The notes: a model not told the origin generated them from the letters alone. Numbered from the stretch's first letter, positions 10,824-19,980 are shown. The stretch is DNA of 64,000 nucleotides from Actinokineospora xionganensis (GCF_014323725.1 NZ_JABVED010000005.1:184044-248043); one strand, 5' to 3'. Translations and numbers: made by a program.

Positions 10824-11222
10824 ATGACTCCGGCCGAGGCCCGCGAAGCGCTGCTGTTCCACTCGGCACTTCACCCGGACATCGACGATCCACGGTGGGA
10901 GAACGGGTTCCTGGGATCCCTGCGGCCGTTCAAAGGGCTCCGTGAGGAGAACTTCCACGAAGTGATGGCCGCGCTGCGCGTGCTCGCCGAGCCCTTGCAG
11001 GCCGATCAGGTGCCGCGTGAGGTCGTGTCGAGCCTCGTCAACATCTGCCATCTCGGCCGCGCCTGGGGTCTTGAGCCCGGTGGGATGCTTCGGAGGAACG
11101 GCCTGATCGGTGACGCGGACATCGAACGGCTCGACGACTGGATCTGCACGATCTCCTACGCGTTCTTCTGCGTTCTCGACGGCGATGTCGACGAGGCGTT
11201 CCACGAGTACGACCGGCGCTGA
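10824..11222 (+). CDS. Hypothetical protein, 132 aa
   Basis: Encodes 132 soluble, mainly helical residues starting four bases after priA. It contains EENFHEVMAALRVLA and a Cys/Trp-containing middle section (VNICHLGRAWGL, DDWICTISYAFFC). No domain was recognised. The close spacing suggests it is read with priA, but it begins the insertion that separates priA from hisF. Confidence 0.6.
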   Translation: MTPAEAREALLFHSALHPDIDDPRWENGFLGSLRPFKGLREENFHEVMAALRVLAEPLQADQVPREVVSSLVNICHLGRAWGLEPGGMLRRNGLIGDADIERLDDWICTISYAFFCVLDGDVDEAFHEYDRR

Positions 11223-11226
11223 CGCC

Positions 11227-11619
11227 TCAGTCGGTGGCGCCCACGGTGATCTCGACGCCGATGGTGCCCTCGGAGCCGCGGCGCAGCCTGCTGCCGAGCA
11301 TGGTGATCCGGCCGACCAGCCCGTACTTGCTCTGGATCAGCGAGCGGGCCCGCTCGGAGCCGTCGGCGTCGAGGATGCGGGCTTTGCCCTCGACGGTGTC
11401 GCCGAGTGGTTTGCCGCCGAAGTCGCACTCGGCGAGTTGGACGCGGCCGTTGTTGCGGATGCGCTTGACCTTGCCCGAGTCGGCGACGGTCCAGAAGTAG
11501 AGGGCGTCGCCGTCGCGCGCGACCCAGACCGGGGTGGGCACGGCGGTGCCGTCGCGCTTGAAGGTGGTCACGAGGAGGTATTTGCCGTCGCCGAGTCGGG
11601 TCAGTCCGTCCGATGCCAT
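11227..11619 (-). CDS. PPOX-class F420/FMN-dependent protein
   Basis: Encodes 130 residues of a pyridoxamine 5'-phosphate oxidase-like split barrel. Characteristic parts are LGDGKYLLVTTFKRDGTAVPTPVW near the N-terminus, LYFWTVADSGKVKRIRNN, and a C-terminal LGSRLRRGSEGTIGVEI. In actinobacteria this subgroup usually binds F420 or FMN and reduces small molecules. The ATG at 11619 gives the family-like N-terminus; an upstream in-frame start is less likely. Substrate unknown. Confidence 0.8.
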   Translation of the reverse strand: MASDGLTRLGDGKYLLVTTFKRDGTAVPTPVWVARDGDALYFWTVADSGKVKRIRNNGRVQLAECDFGGKPLGDTVEGKARILDADGSERARSLIQSKYGLVGRITMLGSRLRRGSEGTIGVEITVGATD

Positions 11620-11779
11620 GGGAGGACAGTACTCGGATTCGCGTGCTGACAACCCCGTTCGGCGGCGGGGGTGGATGGCGCACGACCTTTCTCGGGGGCC
11701 ATTCGTCGGCGTAAGTTACCGGCAAGTTCATCCGAACAGTGGGTGTGACACTTCTTATCAAGGTGTACCACTTGTAGGC

Positions 11780-13429
11780 GTGACTCCCACCACGTCGTTC
11801 GACCGTCGCGCCTTCCTCCGCACCTCCGCGGTGGCCGGTGGCGCCCTGCTCGTCCCGGCCGCGTTGGCTACCTCCGCCGGCGCGGCGGCCGTGCCGCAGT
11901 TCGCGCACGGCGTCGCTTCAGGTGATCCCTTACCCGACGGCGTGCTGCTGTGGACCCGCGTCACGCCCACACCCGACGCCACGCCCGGCTCCGGCGCGGG
12001 CCCGGAGGTCGAGCTCCGCTGGGACGTCGCCACCGACCCGGCGTTCACCGACGTCGTCCAGTCGGGGGCCGCCGCCACCGGACCCGCGCGCGACCACACC
12101 GTCAAAGTCGAGGCCGGGGGACTGGCCTCGGCGACCGTCTACTACTACCGGTTCACCCTCGACGGCGTCGCCTCGGCCACCGGCCGCACCCGCACGGCCC
12201 CGGCCGTGGACGCCGACGTGCGCAAGCTGCGCCTCGGCCAGGTGTCCTGCTCGAACTGGCAGGCCGGCTACTTCTCCGCCTACCGCCACCTCGCGGCGCG
12301 CTCCGACCTTGACGGTGTCCTGCACGTCGGCGACTACCTCTACGAGTATCAAGTGGGCGGTTTCGGGGCCGGTGGCGTGACCGTCCGCCCGCACGAGCCC
12401 AGCCACGAGATGCTCTCCCTCGCCGACTACCGGCGCCGCCACGCCCAGTACAAGACCGATCCCGACCTTCAGGCACTGCACGCCGCCCAGCCGTGGTTCA
12501 TCACCTGGGACGACCACGAGTACGCCAACGACACCTGGTCCGGCGGTGCCGACAACCACCAGCCGAACGAAGGTGACTGGAACACGCGCAAGGCCGCGGC
12601 GCGGCAGGCGTACTTCGAGTGGATGCCGGTGCGCCAGGGGCCCGACGGTCAGATCTACCGCCGGTTCCGCTGGGGGCGGCTGGCCGAGTTGTCCCTGCTC
12701 GATCTGCGCAGCTACCGCTCGCTGCAGACCACGCCGTCCTCCGGCGACCCGCACGACCCGGCCCGCACGATCACCGGCGACCCGCAGATGGCGTGGCTCA
12801 AGTCCGGACTGTCAGGCACCGACGCGACCTGGAAGCTCGTCGGAAACTCGGTGATGATCACGCCGATCGCGGTGGGCAACGTCGAGGCGCGGTTCCTCGA
12901 AGCTCTCGGCAGTCTGCTGGGCCTGCCGATCGGCGGCGTGGCGGCCAACGCCGACGCCTGGGACGGCTACACCGCCGACCGGCGGGAACTGTTGGGGCAC
13001 CTCAAGGACAACCGGGTCAAGAACACCGTTTTCCTCACCGGCGACATCCACTCGTCGTGGGGCGCGGACGTGCCGATCGACCGCTCGAGTTACTGGTACA
13101 ACGGCAACAGCGTGGCCACCGAGTTCGTCACGACCTCCGTGACCAGCGACAACATCGACGACATCCTCAAGATCCCCGCTCGGACCGGTTCCGTGGTCGC
13201 GGAAACCGCGCTGTACGCGGGGAACTGGCACCTCAAGTACATCGAGCTGGACTCGCACGGCTACTCGGTCGTCGACGTGAATCCGGAGCGCGTCCAGATG
13301 GACTGGTACTACGTCACCGACCGGCTCAGCCCGACCTCCGGCGCGAAGCACGCCAAGTCGCTGGCCACGCCGGTCGGCACGCAGCGGGTGAAGCCCGCGG
13401 GAGCTCCTGTCGTCCAGGCCATGCCCTAG
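11780..13429 (+). CDS. phoD: Tat-exported alkaline phosphatase D
   Basis: A 549-residue phosphodiesterase/phosphatase secreted by the twin-arginine route: FDRRAFLRTSAVAGG is a Tat signal ending near an AGA/AAA site. The PhoD N-terminal domain starts QFAHGVASGDPLPDGV. Metal ligands (Ca/Fe) are seen in VLHVGDYLYEY, ITWDDHEYANDTW and FLTGDIHSSW. The enzyme releases phosphate outside the cell and is normally under PhoP control, although no clear PHO box was found. The GTG at 11780 is the start that puts the twin arginine at residues 8-9. Confidence 0.9.
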   Translation: MTPTTSFDRRAFLRTSAVAGGALLVPAALATSAGAAAVPQFAHGVASGDPLPDGVLLWTRVTPTPDATPGSGAGPEVELRWDVATDPAFTDVVQSGAAATGPARDHTVKVEAGGLASATVYYYRFTLDGVASATGRTRTAPAVDADVRKLRLGQVSCSNWQAGYFSAYRHLAARSDLDGVLHVGDYLYEYQVGGFGAGGVTVRPHEPSHEMLSLADYRRRHAQYKTDPDLQALHAAQPWFITWDDHEYANDTWSGGADNHQPNEGDWNTRKAAARQAYFEWMPVRQGPDGQIYRRFRWGRLAELSLLDLRSYRSLQTTPSSGDPHDPARTITGDPQMAWLKSGLSGTDATWKLVGNSVMITPIAVGNVEARFLEALGSLLGLPIGGVAANADAWDGYTADRRELLGHLKDNRVKNTVFLTGDIHSSWGADVPIDRSSYWYNGNSVATEFVTTSVTSDNIDDILKIPARTGSVVAETALYAGNWHLKYIELDSHGYSVVDVNPERVQMDWYYVTDRLSPTSGAKHAKSLATPVGTQRVKPAGAPVVQAMP

Positions 13430-13433
13430 TGGC

Positions 13434-14168
13434 TTATGGGGTGCGGCGGCGCAGGGTCGCCGCACCCAGGACCACGGCGAGCACCACGCAGGCCCCGACG
13501 ACCACCAGGTTCCGCAGCAGGGTCAGGTCGACCTCGGCGGACCTGGTGACGTGGGTGAGGGCGTCGACGGCGTAGGACAGCGGCATCACGTCGGACAGGG
13601 CGTTCAGCACCCAGCCCATGCTGTCGCGCGGCTGCAACAGCCCGCACAGCAGGAACTGCGGCAGGACGAACACCGGCATGAACTGGATCGCCTGGAATTC
13701 GCTCGTCGCGAACGCGCTGACCAGCAGCCCGAGCGCCATGCCCAGCAGCGCGTCGAGCACGGCGATGAACAGCAGTGTCCACACCGAACCGGCGACGTCG
13801 AGTCCCAGCCACAGCACCGAGACGCCGGTGGCGATGCCCACCTGGAACACCGCGATCCCGCCGAACGCGATGGCGTAGCCCAGGATCAGGTCGAGCTTGG
13901 CCATCGGCATCGTCATCAGCCGTTCGAGCGTGGCCGTCGTGCGCTCGCGCAGGGTGGTGACCGAGGCGATCAGGAACATGATCACGAACGGGAACACGCC
14001 GAGCAGTGCGGGCGCGATCCGGCTGAACACCAGCTCGTCGTTGAACACGAACCGCAGCAGGGTCATCAGCAGCGTGGGGACCAGCAGCAGCATGACGATG
14101 GTGCGCGGGTCATGTCGCAGCTGGGTCAGGATTCGCCGGGCCGTGGCCAGGGTGATGGTCGCGTTCAC
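13434..14168 (-). CDS. ABC-2 type exporter permease
   Basis: A 244-residue permease with six predicted membrane segments, for example VMLLLVPTLLMTLLRFVF and LLGVFPFVIMFLIASV. It contains the ABC-2 conserved stretch RERTTATLERLMTMPM, typical of DrrB/NodJ-like exporters of drugs or lipids. The GTG start overlaps the ATP-binding gene stop by four bases, so the two form one transporter. The substrate cannot be inferred. It is convergent with phoD. Confidence 0.88.
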   Translation of the reverse strand: MNATITLATARRILTQLRHDPRTIVMLLLVPTLLMTLLRFVFNDELVFSRIAPALLGVFPFVIMFLIASVTTLRERTTATLERLMTMPMAKLDLILGYAIAFGGIAVFQVGIATGVSVLWLGLDVAGSVWTLLFIAVLDALLGMALGLLVSAFATSEFQAIQFMPVFVLPQFLLCGLLQPRDSMGWVLNALSDVMPLSYAVDALTHVTRSAEVDLTLLRNLVVVGACVVLAVVLGAATLRRRTP

Positions 14169-14884
14169 GCCGCCTCCCTCGATCGCACCAGGTGCAGGAA
14201 CGCCTGCTCCAGGTCGTGTTTGCCGGTGTCGACGCGCAAGCCTTCCGGGGTGTCGTCGGCGAGGATGATGCCCTCGCGCATGAGCAGCAGCCGCTCGCAG
14301 CGGGCGGCCTCGTCCATCACGTGGCTCGACACCAGCAGCGTCGTGCCCGCCTTGGCGAGCCTGGCGAACAGGGCCCACAGTTCGTCGCGCAGGACCGGGT
14401 CCAGGCCGACCGTGGGCTCGTCGAGCACCAGCAGCTCCGGTTTGCCGAGCAGGGCGACCGCCAGGCCGGCCCGGCTGCTCTGGCCACCGGAGAGCTTGCC
14501 GACGAGCTGGTTCGCCTGGCCGTGGAGGTCGACGTCGGCGATCACCCGGTCCACATCGGACGCGGGCGCCCTGAGCACGGATGCGAAGTAGCGCAGGCAC
14601 TCCGTCACTGTCAGGTCGGCGTAGACGGCCGGGTTCTGGGTCGCGTAGCCGACCCGGGCGCGCAGCTTCGGGTCACCCGCGGGCAGGCCGAGCACGGTCA
14701 CCTCGCCACTCTCGACGATCTGCGCGCCGACGATCGCGCGCATCAAGGTCGTCTTGCCGCACCCGCTGGGCCCGAGCAGACCGGTGACCGATCCGCGTGG
14801 CACCTCGAACCCGACGTCGCGCAGCACTTCGAGACCGCCGCGGCGGACCCGTAAGCCGCGTACCAGCACCGCAGAATTAGTCAT
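14165..14884 (-). CDS. ABC exporter ATP-binding protein
   Basis: A 239-residue ATPase with Walker A GPSGCGKTTLM, signature LSGGQSSRAGLA, Walker B LLVLDEPTVGLDP and the switch His in LLVSSHVMDEA. The ending, with LRVDTGKHDLEQAFLHLV, is usual for DrrA-like ABC-2 ATPases. The ATG at 14884 is preferred to an upstream start within a longer open frame. It is coupled to the permease gene by a GTGA overlap. Confidence 0.9.
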   Translation of the reverse strand: MTNSAVLVRGLRVRRGGLEVLRDVGFEVPRGSVTGLLGPSGCGKTTLMRAIVGAQIVESGEVTVLGLPAGDPKLRARVGYATQNPAVYADLTVTECLRYFASVLRAPASDVDRVIADVDLHGQANQLVGKLSGGQSSRAGLAVALLGKPELLVLDEPTVGLDPVLRDELWALFARLAKAGTTLLVSSHVMDEAARCERLLLMREGIILADDTPEGLRVDTGKHDLEQAFLHLVRSREAA

Positions 14885-14982
14885 GTGTTTAATTCTGCGC
14901 CCGTGGAGTTCGCCCGTCAAGAGGTACGCACGGGACCGTTCGAGTCGTACGGTGATCACGCCCACGCACTATCGGAGGTCTG

Positions 14983-15513
14983 ATGCCCGCCGCCCAAGCC
15001 ATGTCCGCCCTGTTGCTGGCCATGTCCGCCGACCGTCCCAGGTTGCGCGTCGACGTGATGCCGGAACGGTTCCTTTCCACCGTGCGGGGCGGGATCGGGG
15101 CGTGGGAGGCGGCGGTGGCGTCCTTCGACGCCGGTGGTGAGGCCTCGGCGGCCCTGCCCGGGGTCGAGACGCTGTTTGAACCGGACACCGCGATCGCGCA
15201 AGCGGCGGCCGCCGCGGAGGACTCCGTGCGGTTCGGCGTCGGCAAGCCGATCGACAAACTGGTCGTCGGGCTGCTCAAGGTCCACGGCGAACTGGTCAAG
15301 GAGAACCGCAGGCCGGTCGCCATGGTCCGCAAGGCCGCCCAGATGGAACGCCGCGCGACCAGCCGCTGGCGCGGGGCGGAGGGCCGCATGGGCCTGCTCG
15401 TCGATCGGGACCTGCAACTCGAGGAAGCGCGGGTCGAGGTGCGCGTCCTGCTCGACGACGCCCGCGCTGTCGCGGACCTCATGCACCGCTGGCGCGCGCA
15501 ACCGGTCGCATAG
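14983..15513 (+). CDS. Hypothetical protein, 176 aa
   Basis: Encodes 176 residues preceded by GGAGGT. The sequence is alanine- and arginine-rich and mostly helical, with a conserved-looking core VRFGVGKPIDKLVVGLLKVHGELVKE and a C-terminal LLDDARAVADLMHRW. No membrane segment or known domain was seen. It lies 11 bases before the next unknown gene, probably in one operon, and is divergent from the ABC exporter. Confidence 0.6.
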   Translation: MPAAQAMSALLLAMSADRPRLRVDVMPERFLSTVRGGIGAWEAAVASFDAGGEASAALPGVETLFEPDTAIAQAAAAAEDSVRFGVGKPIDKLVVGLLKVHGELVKENRRPVAMVRKAAQMERRATSRWRGAEGRMGLLVDRDLQLEEARVEVRVLLDDARAVADLMHRWRAQPVA

Positions 15514-15524
15514 CTGACACCCTG

Positions 15525-16370
15525 GTGTCGATGACACCACACCGCGAGGCCGCCGACGGGCGGGTCGAGCAGGTCCGCGACGACGCCGCGGGCCGCTTCC
15601 GACTCGCGGGGGAGTTCTACGCCGCCCCGGGCCGCCGCGGTTTCGCGCGGGGCGAGCTGAGCTTCCTGCGCTGGGAGTTCGAGCGCGGTGTGCTGTCGTC
15701 GGTGCGGGGGAGCCCGTGGTGGCGGGCGGTCAACGAGCGCCTGCTGCGCGACAAGATCGAGGCCGACCTGGCGGGTGGCGGCGAGGTGTCCTCGCGCGCG
15801 GTCGAACTGTGGACCGAGTTCGTCCGCAGGCCGACGCCGGTCACCTGGTACCGGGCGCACAACGCCAGCATCGTCGCGGGCTACCTCGAACACGAGGAAC
15901 TCGCCCACGACGAGACCCCGCTAGAACGCTTCATGATCAACGTGACTCTGGTCCGGGCCCTCTACGCGCACGCGCTGGTCGCCGAGCCCCGACTGGCCGC
16001 GGGCAGACTGGGCCGCGCGGCCAGGCACCTCGGCGACCCTCGCTATGGGACGGTCGGCCTGTTCCTCAGCCTGCGCCGGGTGTTCCCGCAGCACTACCCG
16101 GTGGCGGGCGGCTCCCTGACCCGCCTCGTCGCCGAGGAGGGCAGCCTCCCGCGCCTGCTCGACTTCGGCGTGATCATCCCGCGACTGGAACAGCTCTACG
16201 ACTTCGCGGCGAAGTCGCTGGACGAACCGAGGATCACCGAGCTGATCACTGACGGGATCCCCTCGTACGGCAAGGCTCCCGTCGAGCGGTCCGCGTGGAC
16301 GGTCGCCCGGCCCAGCCGGACGCTCCGGTTGGTCCGGCTGGCCACGAAACCGGTCGGACACAGCCGTTGA
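15525..16370 (+). CDS. Hypothetical protein, 281 aa
   Basis: Encodes 281 residues, starting at GTG (an ATG lies two codons downstream). It is soluble and rich in aromatic and arginine residues: LSFLRWEFERGVLSS, SPWWRAVNERLLRDKIEADL, VTWYRAHNASIVAGYL and ERFMINVTLVRALYAHAL. The last 45 residues look disordered. I do not recognise the family. An inverted repeat GACACC/GGTGTC spans the start region. It is probably read with the 176-residue gene upstream. Confidence 0.6.
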   Translation: MSMTPHREAADGRVEQVRDDAAGRFRLAGEFYAAPGRRGFARGELSFLRWEFERGVLSSVRGSPWWRAVNERLLRDKIEADLAGGGEVSSRAVELWTEFVRRPTPVTWYRAHNASIVAGYLEHEELAHDETPLERFMINVTLVRALYAHALVAEPRLAAGRLGRAARHLGDPRYGTVGLFLSLRRVFPQHYPVAGGSLTRLVAEEGSLPRLLDFGVIIPRLEQLYDFAAKSLDEPRITELITDGIPSYGKAPVERSAWTVARPSRTLRLVRLATKPVGHSR

Positions 16371-16405
16371 CGTCCCCTTGATTGGCGAGAGCGGTGGTGG
16401 CGGGG

Positions 16406-17071
16406 TCACGGTCGCGTTGTCGCGCAACGGTCGCGGAGAACGGCGACGCCGTCGCCGTCGAGTTCCTCGCAGTAGTGGGCGCGGCCGGTGATGGCCATGA
16501 TCAAGGCCAGGGTGGTGCCGGACACCAACGGTCCGGAGCCCGTGGTGAAGGGGCCGTCGGTGGCGACGAGTCGGAGGCCGCCGACGCGGCCTTTGCCGAG
16601 GACGACGAGGTCGGAACCCCGGTAGTACTCGGCCAGCCGCGTGAGTGTGGTGATCGGGTAGTCGCGTCGGAGACCCAGTGGCCGCCGGATGTCCTCGGCG
16701 TGCACCACCGCTTCGCCGAGCATCGCGACGACCGGAAGCGGTGGTTTGGTGGTGCTGGTGATCACCTGGCGAAACCGTGCGAGCGTGTCCGCGGGCGTCA
16801 GGCCCAAGTGCTGGGCCAGGCGCGTCGCGACCTGTTTGTCGAAGTCGAACCGGCAGCGGATCACCCCCGCCAGCCAGCGGGCGGGGGTGAGACTCGCCGC
16901 CGCGGTGAGGTGCGCGAGCACCTCGCGCACCGTGAGCCCGGTGCTCAGCGACGGCGTCGCCCACTGTAGGTCGGTCAGATCGGCGAGGTCGGCAGCCAGC
17001 GCGGCGCGCTCGGCGTGCGCCAGCGGCCAGATGCCGGTCGTGCGGTCTGTATTCCGTTCTGGTGTGGTCAT
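16406..17071 (-). CDS. Mycothiol-dependent maleylpyruvate isomerase-family protein
   Basis: Encodes 221 residues with the DinB-like four-helix MDMPI_N domain: [21 protein letters not shown] near the N-terminus and the metal-site [13 protein letters not shown], with His and Glu/Asp ligands. A C-terminal small domain follows ([19 protein letters not shown]). Proteins of this family use mycothiol, so this supports an actinobacterial host. The reaction here is not known; isomerase or thiol-transferase functions are possible. It is encoded next to the TetR gene on the same strand. Confidence 0.82.
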   Translation of the reverse strand: MTTPERNTDRTTGIWPLAHAERAALAADLADLTDLQWATPSLSTGLTVREVLAHLTAAASLTPARWLAGVIRCRFDFDKQVATRLAQHLGLTPADTLARFRQVITSTTKPPLPVVAMLGEAVVHAEDIRRPLGLRRDYPITTLTRLAEYYRGSDLVVLGKGRVGGLRLVATDGPFTTGSGPLVSGTTLALIMAITGRAHYCEELDGDGVAVLRDRCATTRP

Positions 17072-17203
17072 TCGGCAGAGCTCCTGAATGGGGTGAGTCG
17101 GTCTCGGTCGTCCACAGGTGAGACCGCGCCGACGGCACGGAATCGTCGCTCACGCCAGAAGAGGTTTCGCCCGGTGGGAGTCGAGGCCGCCACACCGGCC
17201 CGA

Positions 17204-17770
17204 TCAGCCGTCCAGGTAGTGCTGGATCACCGGCGCCACCACGGCCACAACCTCGTCGTCCGTCGCCGAGGCCATCGGCTCCACCCGGACGACGTACCGG
17301 ACCATCGCCAGGCCCACCAGCTGTGCGGCCATCGCCGTCATCCGCAGGCGGGGGACACCCAGCGCGTCGGCGACCTTCGTCAGCACCGCGCGTTCCAGGA
17401 ATTCGCGGAGCATCTTGGCGGCCTGTTCGTTGGTCGACACCGAACGCAGCAGGGCCAGAAAGGATTTGCCGGGCTCCGGCGCCGACCACAGGCCGAGCAT
17501 CAGCCGCACGAGCCGTTCGCCCGCGTGGTCGCGGGGGCCGCTCAGCACGACCTCGGCCATCACCGTCGGGTTGACCGGCAGGCTCAGCGCCTCGACGAAG
17601 ACCTGCTCCTTCGTGCCGAAGAAGTGGTGGATGAGCGCCGGGTTGACCTCGGCCTCCGCCGCGATCCCGCGGATGGTCGCGCCGCCGTAGCCGAGCGCGC
17701 CGAACTGGGTGCGCGCGGCGGACAGGATGTGCTCGCGTGTCTGGGTCTGTCCCGGTCTGCGGCCTGCCAT
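17204..17770 (-). CDS. TetR-family regulator (first of two paralogues)
   Basis: A 188-residue repressor with an N-terminal helix-turn-helix, [20 protein letters not shown] and [20 protein letters not shown], and an all-helical ligand domain ending in [15 protein letters not shown]. It resembles the TetR at 19291 along its whole length ([13 protein letters not shown] against DAAMVNHWFGGKE). Start is ATG with GGGGAGG upstream. It is divergent from hisF with only 57 bases between starts, so it could influence hisF, but no palindrome is seen there. Confidence 0.9.
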   Translation of the reverse strand: MAGRRPGQTQTREHILSAARTQFGALGYGGATIRGIAAEAEVNPALIHHFFGTKEQVFVEALSLPVNPTVMAEVVLSGPRDHAGERLVRLMLGLWSAPEPGKSFLALLRSVSTNEQAAKMLREFLERAVLTKVADALGVPRLRMTAMAAQLVGLAMVRYVVRVEPMASATDDEVVAVVAPVIQHYLDG

Positions 17771-17814
17771 CGCCTCCCCTTCATGGTCGTTCGCTGCCCA
17801 GTATCGTCGCCACG

Positions 17815-17820
17815 TAGGCT
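17815..17820 (+). promoter_or_regulatory. Putative -10 box of hisF (leaderless)
   Basis: TAGGCT lies seven bases before the hisF ATG, identical to the boxes before hisH and priA, with no Shine-Dalgarno sequence between. Confidence 0.5.
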
Positions 17821-17827
17821 CGAAGGC

Positions 17828-18601
17828 ATGTCTGTAGCGGTGCGCGTGATCCCTTGTCTCGATGTCGACGCGGGTCGGGTGGTGAAGGGGGTCAACTTCG
17901 CCGACCTGGTCGACGCGGGCGACCCGGTGGCGCTGGCCGCCGCCTACGACGCCGAAGGCGCCGACGAACTGACCTTCCTCGACGTCACCGCGTCCTCTTC
18001 GGACCGCGAGACCACCTTCGACGTCGTCCGCCGCACCGCGGAGCAGGTCTTCATCCCGCTCACCGTGGGCGGCGGCGTCCGCGAGGTCGGCGACGTCGAC
18101 AAGCTCCTGCGCGCGGGCGCCGACAAGGTCAGCATCAACACCGCCGCCATCGCCCGTCCCGAGTTCCTCCGCGAGGCCTCCCACCGCTACGGCGCCCAGT
18201 GCATCGTGCTGTCGGTCGACGCCCGCCGCGTGCCCGAGGGGTCCGCGCCTACGCCGTCCGGCTTCGAGGTCACCACCCACGGCGGCAGGCGCGGCACCGG
18301 CATCGACGCCGTCGAGTGGGCCGCCCGCGGCCAGGAGTTGGGCGTCGGCGAGATCCTGCTCAACTCGATGGACGCCGACGGCACCAAGGCCGGCTTCGAC
18401 CTCGACCTGATCGACCTCGTCCGCGCCGTCGTCGACGTGCCGCTGATCGCCAGCGGGGGAGCGGGCGCGCTGGAGCACTTCCCACCCGCCGTCGCCCACG
18501 GCGCCGACGCGGTCCTCGCCGCCAGCGTGTTCCACTTCGGACAGCTGCGCATCGGCGAGGTCAAGGACACCCTGCGGGCGGCCGGGGTCGAGGTGCGGTG
18601 A
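17828..18601 (+). CDS. hisF: Imidazole glycerol phosphate synthase, cyclase subunit
   Basis: A TIM barrel of 257 residues that joins PRFAR with HisH-derived ammonia to give IGP and AICAR. The catalytic aspartates are in [17 protein letters not shown] and [11 protein letters not shown], and phosphate loops are in VGGGVRE and [12 protein letters not shown]. The ATG at 17828 gives the standard N-terminus, although the frame is open far upstream. Its stop overlaps the next small gene (GTGA). Confidence 0.96.
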   Translation: MSVAVRVIPCLDVDAGRVVKGVNFADLVDAGDPVALAAAYDAEGADELTFLDVTASSSDRETTFDVVRRTAEQVFIPLTVGGGVREVGDVDKLLRAGADKVSINTAAIARPEFLREASHRYGAQCIVLSVDARRVPEGSAPTPSGFEVTTHGGRRGTGIDAVEWAARGQELGVGEILLNSMDADGTKAGFDLDLIDLVRAVVDVPLIASGGAGALEHFPPAVAHGADAVLAASVFHFGQLRIGEVKDTLRAAGVEVR

Positions 18602-18951
18602 GACCGCTGGAAGTCCGGCTGTCGGCGGCGATCGTCCTCGCCGCCGCGGTGGTTTTCCTCGGGCACGCCCTGCTGCGCGAAGATCCTGGTGTGCTGCGGT
18701 TCCCGTTGGTGCTGGCGGTGATCGCGGCCGTCGCCCTCGCGGCGATGTGGACCCGGCTCCGAGCGGCCCGCCTGATCGCCGTCGTGGCGGTCGGGCTGCT
18801 CGCCTTGGCGCACACCGTGATCGCCCTCGGCGCGCTGCCGTGGTGGGTCCGGGTGTCGTCGGGCCTGCTGGCCGCGGCGCACGTGTACGTGGTGATCTTG
18901 TTGCTGACCGGCCCCGCGCGGGCCCATTTCACTGGAGTGCCGAATGACTGA
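18598..18951 (+). CDS. Small membrane protein between hisF and hisI
   Basis: Encodes 117 residues with four hydrophobic segments, for example [33 protein letters not shown] and [17 protein letters not shown]. The GTG overlaps the hisF stop, and its end overlaps the hisI start by eight bases, so it is locked into the hisF-hisI operon. Function unknown; its position parallels the small membrane gene between hisH and priA. Confidence 0.7.
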   Translation: MRPLEVRLSAAIVLAAAVVFLGHALLREDPGVLRFPLVLAVIAAVALAAMWTRLRAARLIAVVAVGLLALAHTVIALGALPWWVRVSSGLLAAAHVYVVILLLTGPARAHFTGVPND

Positions 18952-19288
18952 GCTGGACCCGGAGATCGCCGGCCTCCTCAAGCGCAACGCCGAGGGCCTT
19001 GTGTGCGCCGTCGCCCAGCAGCGGGGCACCGGCGAGGTGCTCATGGTCGCCTGGATGAACGACGAGGCGCTCCACCTGACCCTGACCACCCGCCGGGCGA
19101 CGTACTTCTCCCGCAGCCGCGGCAAGCTGTGGGTCAAGGGCGAGACCTCAGGCCACACCCAGCAGGTCCACGACGTCCGCCTGGACTGCGACGGCGACAC
19201 GGTTCTGCTGACCGTCGACCAGGAAGGCGCCGCCTGCCACACCGGCGACCGCACTTGTTTTGACGCCCGGCAACTCCTGAAGCCGTAA
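18944..19288 (+). CDS. hisI: Phosphoribosyl-AMP cyclohydrolase
   Basis: A 114-residue monofunctional enzyme that opens the adenine ring of phosphoribosyl-AMP, the third histidine step. It needs zinc and magnesium. [15 protein letters not shown] and [17 protein letters not shown] are family signatures. DCDGDTVLL holds Mg ligands, and CHTGDRTCF holds two of the zinc cysteines. hisE is not attached or adjacent. Confidence 0.95.
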   Translation: MTELDPEIAGLLKRNAEGLVCAVAQQRGTGEVLMVAWMNDEALHLTLTTRRATYFSRSRGKLWVKGETSGHTQQVHDVRLDCDGDTVLLTVDQEGAACHTGDRTCFDARQLLKP

Positions 19289-19290
19289 GG

Positions 19291-19899
19291 TCAGTCGAGG
19301 GGGCCAGTCAGGTAGCGCTGGACGTTCGGACCGATCGCTCTAACCAGCGCCTCCACGTCGCTCTCGGCCAGCGGGTCGAACTTGGCGACGTAGCGCACCA
19401 CGCCGAGGCCGATCATCTGCGAGGCCACCAGGTTGGCCCGCAGATCCGGCCGGTCGTCCGCCACCTTCCCCGCGAGTTGCGCGAACACGTTCTTGAGGAA
19501 GAACTCACGCAGCACGTCGGCCACCTGCTCATGCGCGGCGACGCTGCGGATCAGCGCGGCGAACACCCCGCCTCCCTGGGCGTCCCAGGTGGTGAGGAAC
19601 GCGCGGACGATCCGGGTGCCCAGATCGTCGATCCCGCCTTCGAGCAGGTGGGCGATGATCTCCTTCGGGTTGAACGGGAGCTGCAGCACCGCCTCCCCGA
19701 ACAGCGCCTCCTTGCCGCCGAACCAGTGGTTGACCATCGCGGCGTCCACCCCGGCGCGCGCCGCGATCGTCCGGACGGTGGCCCCGTCGTACCCCTGTTC
19801 GCTGAACACCTCGCGGGCGGCGGCGAGCAGTGCCGCGCGCGTGTCGGTGCCACCGGGTCGACGCCCGCGCTTCGGGGTCTGCTGAACTTCGTCCGCCAT
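19291..19899 (-). CDS. TetR-family regulator (second paralogue)
   Basis: A 202-residue repressor. The helix-turn-helix covers about residues 18-65 (TRAALLAAAREVFSEQGYDG, VRTIAARAGVDAAMVNHWFG). The ligand domain ends in VVRYVAKFDPLAESDVEAL, closely matching the TetR at 17204. It is divergent from trpE. A perfect 16-bp palindrome lies 30 bases upstream of its ATG and may be the operator for itself and possibly trpE. The ligand is unknown. Confidence 0.9.
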   Translation of the reverse strand: MADEVQQTPKRGRRPGGTDTRAALLAAAREVFSEQGYDGATVRTIAARAGVDAAMVNHWFGGKEALFGEAVLQLPFNPKEIIAHLLEGGIDDLGTRIVRAFLTTWDAQGGGVFAALIRSVAAHEQVADVLREFFLKNVFAQLAGKVADDRPDLRANLVASQMIGLGVVRYVAKFDPLAESDVEALVRAIGPNVQRYLTGPLD

Positions 19900-19929
19900 A
19901 GGACCATGATGAGGCAGACGCGATAATAG

Positions 19930-19945
19930 TTCAACATATGTTGAA
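19930..19945. promoter_or_regulatory. 16-bp perfect palindrome, probable TetR operator
   Basis: TTCAACATATGTTGAA is a perfect palindrome in an AT-rich patch between the divergent tetR and trpE genes. A TATTAT box for the tetR direction lies beside it. Size, symmetry and place fit a TetR operator. The trpE start is 47 bases to the right, so trpE control is possible. Confidence 0.7.
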
Positions 19946-19980
19946 TTAGCCCACCCCCCACGCGCCCGCGCGGCACCCGG

